In this document: positions 45,953 to 53,951 of the stretch, piece after piece
How the letters are laid out: each line of letters opens with the position of its first letter
Position numbering within the stretch: the first letter of the stretch is position 1
From: CAUPWF01 sp036656795
Lineage (GTDB): Bacteria; Bacillota; Clostridia; Lachnospirales; Lachnospiraceae
DNA: 64,000 nt
NCBI GenBank assembly: GCA_036656795.1
Contig: JAVXHR010000001.1
Span: 1 to 64,000 of the forward strand
Reading direction: 5' to 3'
Program-made: the position numbers and the translations under genes
Notes under the pieces: generated by a model
What the model was told of the DNA's origin: nothing
The model's input: only the letters and a program-made list of their open reading frames with translations
The model's database searches: none

Positions 45953-45977
45953 CCCTTTGCAGATGCTCTGCAAAGGG
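45953..45977 (+). terminator. Hairpin between pilA and pilD, likely attenuator
   Basis: A perfect 11-bp stem (45953-45963 with 45967-45977) and a TGC loop, followed by TACTTTATTA, not a clean T-run. It probably causes partial termination or blocks 3' decay, raising pilA message over the assembly genes. Confidence 0.65.
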
Positions 45978-46049
45978 TACTTTATTATAGCATGCTTATA
46001 ACTGGGAGAAGAGGCTATAAAGGCATGAGAAAGTAAAGGAGCAGAGAGC

Positions 46050-46835
46050 ATGACAGGAATCAGTGGCATCATCTATCTCTATGCATTTTTTATAGGAATA
46101 TCCATTTATTCTTTTGTGAATGTAGTGATTTATCGTGTTCCAAGAAGAATGCCTTGGGTCAATGACAGAAGCAAGTGTCCCACCTGTGGGAAGACACTTA
46201 AGGCACGGGATCTGATTCCTATTGGAAGTTATCTGGCCTTGGGAGGACGTTGTCGTTATTGCCATAGTAAGATATCCAAAAGATATCCATGTGTGGAGTT
46301 AATGGGGGGCATCTTGGCGGTGGCTATTGTGGCTCAATATGGTGCACTTGAGATATTACACTTATGGACACTGGCACAAGCTGTGGTAGTATTTCTTTTC
46401 TTTACCATTTTGACTTGTATTGCAGGTATTGATATAGATACGTTAGAGATCCCCAATGAACTTGTGGTAGGGGTGTTTCTCTGTGGACTGGTATCTATTC
46501 CATTCTTTCCCGGAATTTCTATGGGAGAGAGAATCTTGGGAATCGTGGTGGTCAGTATTCCGTTATTGGCTATTACTGTGGCTGTAAAAGGAGCTTTTGG
46601 TGGTGGAGATATTAAGTTGATGGCGGCAACAGGCATGTTTCTTGGCTGGAAACTTAATATCGTAGCAATACTACTTGCGATTTTATTAGGGGGATTCTAT
46701 GGAATATACCTGTTGATTAGGAAGAAAAAAGACAAAAAAGACCATTTTGCATTTGGCCCTTTTTTATGTGTTGGTATTGGATTGGCACTGTATAAGGGGC
46801 AAGGCATCATGGATTGGTATCTTGGATTGCTATAG
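46050..46835 (+). CDS. pilD: Prepilin peptidase (type 4, A24 family)
   Basis: A 261-residue membrane aspartyl protease that cleaves prepilin leaders and N-methylates the new N-terminus. The zinc-binding cysteines CPTCGKTL and CRYCHSKIS are present in the first cytoplasmic loop. Catalytic Asp residues lie in AGIDIDTLEIPNEL and GGGDIKLM. About seven to eight membrane helices are visible. All six prepilins in the window are plausible substrates. AAAGGAG precedes the start. Confidence 0.95.
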   Translation: MTGISGIIYLYAFFIGISIYSFVNVVIYRVPRRMPWVNDRSKCPTCGKTLKARDLIPIGSYLALGGRCRYCHSKISKRYPCVELMGGILAVAIVAQYGALEILHLWTLAQAVVVFLFFTILTCIAGIDIDTLEIPNELVVGVFLCGLVSIPFFPGISMGERILGIVVVSIPLLAITVAVKGAFGGGDIKLMAATGMFLGWKLNIVAILLAILLGGFYGIYLLIRKKKDKKDHFAFGPFLCVGIGLALYKGQGIMDWYLGLL

Positions 46836-46853
46836 AATAGGGGGGCTTGTTAC

Positions 46854-48056
46854 ATGCCAAAGTATACATATACAGCAAAGACAGAAGATGGTAAGAACCT
46901 GAAGGGAACGTTGGAGGCGGCGGATGAAGATGCACTATACCGAGCATTAAAAGCAGAAGGCAAGTACCTGATTGCCGGTAAGAGTGATACGGAAGAATCT
47001 TCCGGCAAGACGAAGTTAAAGATTCCGGTAGTTGCGGACTATTGCAGACAATTGGGAACATTGCTACAAGCAGGTGTTTCTTTGGTGCGTGCACTTCATA
47101 TTATAGCCAATGAAGAGGGGATTAAACCTCAGGTACAACAGATCTATCTGAATATGTTGACTTTGATTCGTCAAGGACTTCCGTTGTCAGAAGCAATGGA
47201 GCAGCAAGGAAAGGCATTTCCTCCATTGTTGACAAATATGATGCATTCCGCAGAGAGTCATGGGAATATAGACCAGGCTTCACTGCGTATGGCTAATCAT
47301 TATGAAAAGGAATATCGGCTTGCTGGGAAAGTACGAAGTGCAATGGTATATCCAATTATCTTAAGTATCTTATTGGTGGGGATTGTCATCATCATTCTGA
47401 CCTATCTGGTACCACAGTTTCAGGATATTTTTGATACGATGGATCATCTTCCACTTCCAACGGTTCTCTTATTAGGCATGAGTGATATAATGAAACAATA
47501 TTGGCTATTGATTCTCCTTGGACTTTCAGTGTGTATTCTTGTAATACGCTTGCTGTTTCGGATTCCAATTGTTCGACTATATAAAGATAAAGCTAAATTA
47601 TCAATTCCTGTGATTGGTAAGTTATTGCGTAAGATATACACCGCAAGATTTGCTAGAACATTAAGTTCACTGTATAGTAGTGGACTTCCCATTGTAACGG
47701 CATTACAAGTGGGGAGTAAGACTATAGGGAATGCGTATATTGAATCACAATTTGGAGATGTTATTGCACGTGTCCGCTCAGGAGAAGCATTATCGCAGTC
47801 CTTAATGCAGGTGGATGGGTTTCAGAAGAAGATGGCATCTACCATTTTGGTAGGAGAAGAGACAGGAAGTCTGGATACTATGTTAGATTCCATAGCAGAT
47901 CATCTAGATTATGAGGCAGAGCGCGCCTTAGAGCAATTAGTAACCATGCTGGAACCAGCTATGATTATCTTAATGGCCATCATCGTTGGATTTGTAATGA
48001 TTGCAGTTATCTTACCAATCTACCAATCATATGCAGCCATAGAACAAGGATATTAG
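46854..48056 (+). CDS. pilC: Type IV pilus inner-membrane platform protein PilC
   Basis: A 400-residue GspF/PilC protein with two repeated T2SF domains. The N-terminus has YTAKTEDGKNLKGTLEAADE; the domains contain CRQLGTLLQAGVSLVRALHI and FARTLSSLYSSGLPIVTAL. Three membrane helices are seen (about 168-190, 218-238 and 370-392). It links the cytoplasmic motor ATPases to the growing pilus. It lies 18 bp after pilD with AGGGGGG upstream. Confidence 0.95.
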   Translation: MPKYTYTAKTEDGKNLKGTLEAADEDALYRALKAEGKYLIAGKSDTEESSGKTKLKIPVVADYCRQLGTLLQAGVSLVRALHIIANEEGIKPQVQQIYLNMLTLIRQGLPLSEAMEQQGKAFPPLLTNMMHSAESHGNIDQASLRMANHYEKEYRLAGKVRSAMVYPIILSILLVGIVIIILTYLVPQFQDIFDTMDHLPLPTVLLLGMSDIMKQYWLLILLGLSVCILVIRLLFRIPIVRLYKDKAKLSIPVIGKLLRKIYTARFARTLSSLYSSGLPIVTALQVGSKTIGNAYIESQFGDVIARVRSGEALSQSLMQVDGFQKKMASTILVGEETGSLDTMLDSIADHLDYEAERALEQLVTMLEPAMIILMAIIVGFVMIAVILPIYQSYAAIEQGY

Positions 48057-48069
48057 GAGGATACAGACC

Positions 48070-49521
48070 ATGAGTATATCTATTTACTTATCAAATCGGA
48101 ATATACAGATTGCAGTAGGGAATACAGGGAAAACAGGTGTACAGGTACAGAAGTTGTATCATGAACGTCTAGAAGAGGGCAGCTTGTTAAATGGTGTGAT
48201 TACTTCGGAGAGTTTGTTAAAAGAAGAATTGGAAGATATTTGGTCCCGTCATCAGCTTAGTAAGAAGAATATCCGATTGATTATCGAGAGTCCCCAGTTT
48301 TTTACAAAGGCTATTACCATTCCTAAATTCAACGATCAGAAAACAATAGAAGCCATCAAACGAGAATTTTCAGATATTGCGGATCCGGAAGAGCATTTAT
48401 ATGATTATCGTGTATTGGAAGAACATTCCAAAACCGGTATGGTAGTCATTCTTGGGATTGCGGTAGAGAAAGAGTTTATCAAAGGATATACAGACTTGTT
48501 TCAGAGCATGGACATTTCCATTGAGAAGATTGATATTGCAATGAATGGAGAATTAAAGCTCTTAAACTTGCTTCCAAATATGGAGGAAGAAACCTTTATA
48601 AATGCACATCTAGATGGACATAATCTTACTTGCATTCTTATGGTAAATGGGCAATATACATACTTTAATCGTGCCAGAATCTTTAGTGATCATGGAACGA
48701 AAGATTTTGGTATCGAGGTGGGGCAGCGAATCAGTGCAATTAAACAGTTCCATGCGGCGGAAAAGTTTGAACAAAAGATTCAAGATGTTTATATGGGGGG
48801 ATTTACAGAAGCAGATTATGAGAATTGTAGGACAGCGATTGAACAACTTGGGATTGATGTCAGACAGATAGAGACACAAGCCTCTATTATAATTCCAGAT
48901 GAACATGCACTCTGTGATTATAGCTATGTTATGGGTAATTTAATTACATGTAAACATGATATTAACATCTATACCAGATATCAAAAAAAGATACCCACCC
49001 AAGAAGAACAGAAAAAGAATAGGTTAATGTTGTTGTTAGGCATTGTTGCGGGGGTCTGTGTGCTGGCTTTTGGTGCTCTAGTTGCTATGAATATACAGAA
49101 ACAACAACAAATTGATCAGGCAGATGCCTATCTGACAGACAAAAAAAATGTGAAAATCTATGAGGAATCACTTGCGTTACGTGCACAGATAGATCAAAAA
49201 CAAACGCAGATTCAAGAGGTACAACAAGCTTGGAATGTGTTATCATCTTATCCAAAAGCAAATAGTCTAATAGAGAATGCGATTGTTGGCTGCGCAGGGG
49301 ATAAGGTTCATGTATCTATTGATCAGTATGAAGCAAAGACTGGGGTCTATGAGATTACAGCAAGAGCTCCGGTGGTTACAGATATCTATGCGTTTATTGA
49401 CCAACTGGAGCAGACAAAGCTATTTGGCAATCTGGCATATTCCGGTTATAATTATACCGATGAGATTGGACAGTATGATATCCATATCAGTGGTTACCTA
49501 AGTGAAGTGGCAGGAAAGTAG
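48070..49521 (+). CDS. Fused PilM-PilN pilus alignment protein
   Basis: A 483-residue protein that combines two usually separate parts. Residues about 1-315 match the actin-like PilM fold in pattern (SIYLSNRNIQIAVG start; FNDQKTIEAIKREF; the expected sugar-kinase/actin-like strand order). One membrane helix follows (about 318-342), then a coiled coil (about 345-395) and a PilN-like ferredoxin-fold tail. This layout equals GspL of type II secretion. No separate pilM or pilN is present, so the fusion replaces both. AGGAGG precedes the start; pilO follows after 13 bp. Confidence 0.82.
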   Translation: MSISIYLSNRNIQIAVGNTGKTGVQVQKLYHERLEEGSLLNGVITSESLLKEELEDIWSRHQLSKKNIRLIIESPQFFTKAITIPKFNDQKTIEAIKREFSDIADPEEHLYDYRVLEEHSKTGMVVILGIAVEKEFIKGYTDLFQSMDISIEKIDIAMNGELKLLNLLPNMEEETFINAHLDGHNLTCILMVNGQYTYFNRARIFSDHGTKDFGIEVGQRISAIKQFHAAEKFEQKIQDVYMGGFTEADYENCRTAIEQLGIDVRQIETQASIIIPDEHALCDYSYVMGNLITCKHDINIYTRYQKKIPTQEEQKKNRLMLLLGIVAGVCVLAFGALVAMNIQKQQQIDQADAYLTDKKNVKIYEESLALRAQIDQKQTQIQEVQQAWNVLSSYPKANSLIENAIVGCAGDKVHVSIDQYEAKTGVYEITARAPVVTDIYAFIDQLEQTKLFGNLAYSGYNYTDEIGQYDIHISGYLSEVAGK

Positions 49522-49534
49522 AAGGGAGAATCTT

Positions 49535-50266
49535 ATGACCGTAACAAAACGAGATCAAAAGTTGTTATATCTATTAACAATTCTATTAGTAGTTGTGTTA
49601 TTTAGCGTATGTCTGATTCGTCCACAGTGGAAGGCCCAAGAGCGTTTATCGGATACACTTCAGGCAAAAGAGACAGAAAAATCAGAGATGAAGTTAGCGC
49701 TTCTTTCTATAGATTCAGATAAGAAAGCAGCAGAAAGTATGGATACAAAATTTACAAAACTTACAGAAGATTTTTATCCGATGATGCAAGCTTATGAGAT
49801 AGAACCAATGATTACTAAATTAATATTAGAACATGGGTTAGAAGCACATGATTTTGAAATTACAAGTGAACCTTATATTAGTAAGCTGGTTCCTTATTTT
49901 GCCTCTGATATGGCGTTGGAGTTAAAGGTGAATTCATCAGGTGATCAGAGCAAACAAGGGGAAAAAATGGCATCAAAAGAAAAAGTGGATCAAGAAGCGA
50001 AAAAAGTGGAACAGGCAGCTACAGATGAGAACGAAGAAGAAAATGCAATCCCGCAAGATACGGTATATTCTTCTTCTGTTTCAATTAAAGCAGTTGGGAC
50101 AAAAGAGCATATGTCACAATTAATTGACAGTATCTATCAGAATCAGAAAGCAATGCGGGTGACACAGTATAACCTACAATCAGAACAAGCAATGACAACT
50201 GATAATAATGTCACAGAGTATACCACACTAAGCTTGGGATTAGAAATCTATATGTGCCAGAAGTAG
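49535..50266 (+). CDS. pilO: PilO-like pilus assembly protein
   Basis: A 243-residue bitopic protein: a short cytoplasmic N-terminus, a membrane helix (about 12-30, LLTILLVVVLFSVCLI), a coiled coil (about 35-75) and an extracytoplasmic domain. An acidic/lysine low-complexity stretch (about 143-170) interrupts it. Position after PilMN and topology fit PilO; sequence similarity within this family is low, so the name rests largely on context. The start at 49535 follows AAGGGAGAA; the longer frame from 49502 would overlap pilMN. Confidence 0.75.
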   Translation: MTVTKRDQKLLYLLTILLVVVLFSVCLIRPQWKAQERLSDTLQAKETEKSEMKLALLSIDSDKKAAESMDTKFTKLTEDFYPMMQAYEIEPMITKLILEHGLEAHDFEITSEPYISKLVPYFASDMALELKVNSSGDQSKQGEKMASKEKVDQEAKKVEQAATDENEEENAIPQDTVYSSSVSIKAVGTKEHMSQLIDSIYQNQKAMRVTQYNLQSEQAMTTDNNVTEYTTLSLGLEIYMCQK

Positions 50267-50284
50267 GCTAGAAAAGAGGGAGCC

Positions 50285-51964
50285 ATGAGCAATATTCGAA
50301 TTGGAGAAGTACTGGAAGAACGTGGGTATGTTACTGCGGAACAAGTAGAGCAGGCATTGGAATACCAAAAAGAACATCGTGATAAAAAAGTTGGAGAGGT
50401 ATTAGTAGCACTGGGATTTGTGAATGAAACGCAGATGTTAGGTGCACTTGCGGACCGTCTGAACGTGAAGACCATTGATATAGAACAATGTAATATCAAT
50501 GTGGAAGCAGTGGCCAAGATTCCAAAACAGTTGGCAATTAGATATAATATCCTAGCATATGCGATGAAAGGGAATAACCTTTTTGTGGTAGTTAATGATC
50601 CACTGAATTTTTACGCATTAGAAGATATCCGTCAGTTAACGGGCATGCATCTTGATATCGCATTGACAGAGTTAGCACCTCTTCAAAAATCATTGGAGTA
50701 CTGTTATGCGGAGGTTTCGGCAAAACAGGCTGCAAATCGTGCGAATACAAGTATTAGTGAACAGGAAGAAGAATTAGAACTTGTAAGTGCGACAGATGAA
50801 GAAAGTGACAGCGAAGTGCCCATTATCAGACTGCTCAATAGTTTGATTATGAGAGCGTATAATACCAATGCCAGTGATATTCACATAGAACCTTATGAGA
50901 AAGAAACCATTGTTCGTATGCGTATTGACGGTACCATCGTAGAATATGTGAAATTAAAACATTCCTTACATGCGCCACTGATTGCCCGCATTAAGATTGT
51001 AAGCAATATGGATATAGCAGAAAAAAGAATTCCACAAGATGGACATTTTAAGATGAAGGTGGAACAAGATGATATTAATATGCGTATCTCAGTTATTCCA
51101 ACCGTCTTTGGAGAAAAAGCCGTCATACGTCTTTTGAGTAACCGAACAGTCGTTGACCAACCTGAGACATTTGGCATGACACCGGAGCATTACCGGACTT
51201 TTTTACCATTGCTAAAATCGCCCAATGGAATCTTATATCTTACAGGACCCACCGGTTCCGGTAAGACCACCATGCTCTATATGATTCTGGAATATTTATC
51301 AAAAGGGAAAGTAAATATCTCAACCATTGAAGACCCGGTGGAGAAGAATATAGCAAAAATTAACCAGATGCAGGTGAATCCGGTATCAGGACTTACTTTT
51401 GATGTAGGACTTCGCGCGCTTTTGCGGCAGGATCCGGATATTATTATGGTAGGAGAAACCAGAGATGCAGAGACTGCGTCTATATCAGTAAGAGCAGCGA
51501 TTACAGGTCATTTGGTATTATCCACACTACATACGAACAATGCCGTCTCTTCCATTGTACGTCTTGTTGATATGGGGTTAGAGCCCTATCTGATTGCTAA
51601 TTCGTTGGTAGGAGTAGTGGCACAGCGTCTGATGCGCAAGGTATGTCCGGAGTGTGGCCGTCTTATAGAGACTACGGTGGAAGAACGAGAAATTTTAGGA
51701 CAGGACGTTACGCAGATTGTAGAAGCGGTTGGGTGTCCTAAATGTAATCAGACAGGATATCAAGGAAGAGTTGCGATTCATGAGATTGCAGTTATTGATA
51801 AGACAATTCGTCGTATGATATCTCAAGAAGAAACCATGGAGCATATTCAGAATTATGCAGTTCAGGAACAAGGAATGGAAACCTTAAGAGAAAGTGCCAT
51901 TAAACTAGTGCGAGAAGGGGTTACCACCATGGAAGAACTATGGAAAGTTGCCTACTATTCTTAG
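50285..51964 (+). CDS. pilB: Pilus extension ATPase PilB
   Basis: A 559-residue GspE/PilB motor. An N-terminal T2SSE_N domain (RIGEVLEERGYVTAEQVEQAL) is followed by the ATPase core with Walker A GPTGSGKTTML (about residue 323), Asp box LLRQDPDIIMVGETRD and His box LSTLHTNNA. A zinc tetracysteine CPECG then CPKCNQTGYQGR lies near 457-497. It powers pilus extension. The isolated N-terminal MshEN-type region can bind c-di-GMP in some PilB/MshE proteins; whether this one does is not clear. It is preceded by GAGGGAG and followed by pilT. Confidence 0.96.
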   Translation: MSNIRIGEVLEERGYVTAEQVEQALEYQKEHRDKKVGEVLVALGFVNETQMLGALADRLNVKTIDIEQCNINVEAVAKIPKQLAIRYNILAYAMKGNNLFVVVNDPLNFYALEDIRQLTGMHLDIALTELAPLQKSLEYCYAEVSAKQAANRANTSISEQEEELELVSATDEESDSEVPIIRLLNSLIMRAYNTNASDIHIEPYEKETIVRMRIDGTIVEYVKLKHSLHAPLIARIKIVSNMDIAEKRIPQDGHFKMKVEQDDINMRISVIPTVFGEKAVIRLLSNRTVVDQPETFGMTPEHYRTFLPLLKSPNGILYLTGPTGSGKTTMLYMILEYLSKGKVNISTIEDPVEKNIAKINQMQVNPVSGLTFDVGLRALLRQDPDIIMVGETRDAETASISVRAAITGHLVLSTLHTNNAVSSIVRLVDMGLEPYLIANSLVGVVAQRLMRKVCPECGRLIETTVEEREILGQDVTQIVEAVGCPKCNQTGYQGRVAIHEIAVIDKTIRRMISQEETMEHIQNYAVQEQGMETLRESAIKLVREGVTTMEELWKVAYYS

Positions 51965-51983
51965 AATCATGGAGGGGAAAATA

Positions 51984-53033
51984 ATGATTACCATGGAAGA
52001 ACTTATTGTCACAGCAAGAAAGAAACATGCGTCTGATATACACATTTCGGAGGGCATGTCTATGACCATCCGTGTGTGGGGAAAGCTACAAGACGCAATG
52101 TTTCAGTTGTCTGAGGAAGAGACTAGGAATATCATCTATTCTACATTGACAGACCACCAACGTGCTATTTATGAAATGGGGGCAGATCTGGACTTTTCCA
52201 TTCAGACTGGTGATGGGAATCGACAACGTGTGAATGTTTTTCATCAACAGGGGAAGATGGCGGCTACGATTCGATTATTAGATGCCTATATTCCATCATT
52301 AGAAGAACTGCATTTACCTACTATATTAACAACACTGGCAGAGCAACCACGAGGATTAATTCTTGTTACCGGTCCAACGGGAAGTGGGAAGTCCACCACC
52401 TTGGCATCCATGATTGATTACATCAATCATCAGCGTGCAGAGCATATTCTAACTATTGAAGATCCTATAGAATATGTCTATACCCAAGAACGTTCCTTGA
52501 TTCATCAGCGAGAAGTAGGATTAGATGTAAAGGATTTTGCATCAGCACTTCGGAGTGCATTAAGAGAAGATCCCGATGTGATTCTTGTAGGAGAGATGCG
52601 TGATTATGAAACAATCTCAGCCGCATTAACAGCTGCTGAGACAGGACATCTGGTCTTATCTACGTTGCATACCACCGGAGCGGCACAGACGATTGACCGA
52701 ATTGTAGATGCTTGTCCCACCAACAGTCAGGGGCAGATTAGAACCCAGTTATCAGGCATTTTAAAAGGGGTAATTACTCAAACATTAATTCCCACTGTAA
52801 CCGGAGAAGGGCGAATACCGGCGACAGAAGTATTAATTGGAAGTGATGCAGTCTTAAATCTAATTCGAGAAAATAAATGTTACCAGATGAATACCATGAT
52901 GCAATCCGGAATGTCCACAGGTATGCATACGTTAAATGGAGACCTTGCACGCTTAGTTCGCTTAGGAACCATCTCAAAAGAGAATGCCAGAAAGTATTCC
53001 AATGATACAAAGGATTTAGAACAGTATTTATAA
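51984..53033 (+). CDS. pilT: Pilus retraction ATPase PilT
   Basis: A 349-residue ATPase with Walker A GPTGSGKSTTL (about residue 135), Walker B/Asp box DPDVILVGEMRDYETI, and the PilT-typical AAETGHLVLSTLHTTGAAQT. Its presence implies a retractile pilus capable of twitching or DNA uptake. The start at 51984 follows GGAGGGG; the open frame from 51948 overlaps pilB and lacks a ribosome site. The stop lies 3 bp from the end of a converging minus-strand prepilin gene, with no terminator between. Confidence 0.95.
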   Translation: MITMEELIVTARKKHASDIHISEGMSMTIRVWGKLQDAMFQLSEEETRNIIYSTLTDHQRAIYEMGADLDFSIQTGDGNRQRVNVFHQQGKMAATIRLLDAYIPSLEELHLPTILTTLAEQPRGLILVTGPTGSGKSTTLASMIDYINHQRAEHILTIEDPIEYVYTQERSLIHQREVGLDVKDFASALRSALREDPDVILVGEMRDYETISAALTAAETGHLVLSTLHTTGAAQTIDRIVDACPTNSQGQIRTQLSGILKGVITQTLIPTVTGEGRIPATEVLIGSDAVLNLIRENKCYQMNTMMQSGMSTGMHTLNGDLARLVRLGTISKENARKYSNDTKDLEQYL

Positions 53034-53036
53034 TGT

Positions 53037-53921
53037 TTAATGAGATGCTACGACAAATCCTTGTGTGGTCAGAAATTGGTCAATGTCTTCTAGTGTAGAG
53101 TATTCGCTTAGTTTACTAATTCCAATTGGTTTAGAAATTCCGTCCTTCTGTGCTGTGGATTCATATACTTTTCCATTCACATAGATAAGATAAGCGTTCC
53201 AACTATTTTGAATGTTGGTAGGATTTGAACCATTATTTGGAGTGGCGAATAACACGGTGATCGAAGAATCCTTGATCCCTTGCTTATTGTCACTTACCCA
53301 ATATGGTTGCCAAAAAAGTGGAGTATCTAAGGTATGAAGATTGTCACTTTCTAGAAGACTGTGGTCGACAGCCGGTAATGTGCCACCTATTGATTTTAAG
53401 TACTGTGCAGTGGCTTCTTCTCGACCGGGATAATTGTTCGCGAAACTGCCATCATTCACAAGTTGCTGGATAGTTTCCTGATAAGACGCGATGAATTCTT
53501 CTAATTCAATATAGCCGGTAGAACCCGTGGTAATCTGATATTTTTCATCTTTTTTAATATTGTATTTTACAAATAATCCATTCTCCGCCTGATAGGTTAA
53601 TGCCGTGATTTTTAAGGTGGTTTCATCAAAACCAATATTGTTGCTATAGAGTGTACCGTTGACATCGGCAAAGCTAAGAATCTCTGCGGTGGATATCTGA
53701 GCTGTTGGAGCATTCTTGGAGTATTGGTTTACATAAGCTCTTTGACTGGAGGCTACGACGATGCGACACTCGTCCTTAGCCTCTTTCTCTTTTTGCTTGG
53801 CGATATAACCGGTAAAACTGGGGATCAAAAAGGCGGCCATGATTCCGATGATGACTAATACCATTAGAACTTCTATTAAAGTAAATCCTTGCGTAGACTT
53901 ATGATGATCAGTTGTATACAT
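53037..53921 (-). CDS. Large prepilin downstream of feoAB
   Basis: A 294-residue prepilin with a 12-residue leader ending HKSTQG, then FTLIEVLMVLVIIGIMAAFL with Glu at +5. The region to GYIAKQKEKEAKDECR resembles PilA. The middle has ITALTYQAENGLFVKY, the motif seen in the other two PilA-like pilins, and then about 150 extra residues form a second part. It lies 30 bp after feoB on the same strand with AAAGGAGG 6 nt upstream and no visible terminator or promoter between, so it may be expressed from the feoAB promoter. It converges on pilT. Confidence 0.87.
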   Translation of the reverse strand: MYTTDHHKSTQGFTLIEVLMVLVIIGIMAAFLIPSFTGYIAKQKEKEAKDECRIVVASSQRAYVNQYSKNAPTAQISTAEILSFADVNGTLYSNNIGFDETTLKITALTYQAENGLFVKYNIKKDEKYQITTGSTGYIELEEFIASYQETIQQLVNDGSFANNYPGREEATAQYLKSIGGTLPAVDHSLLESDNLHTLDTPLFWQPYWVSDNKQGIKDSSITVLFATPNNGSNPTNIQNSWNAYLIYVNGKVYESTAQKDGISKPIGISKLSEYSTLEDIDQFLTTQGFVVASH

Positions 53922-53951
53922 AGAATCCTCCTTTGTATGTAGTGAGATGGA

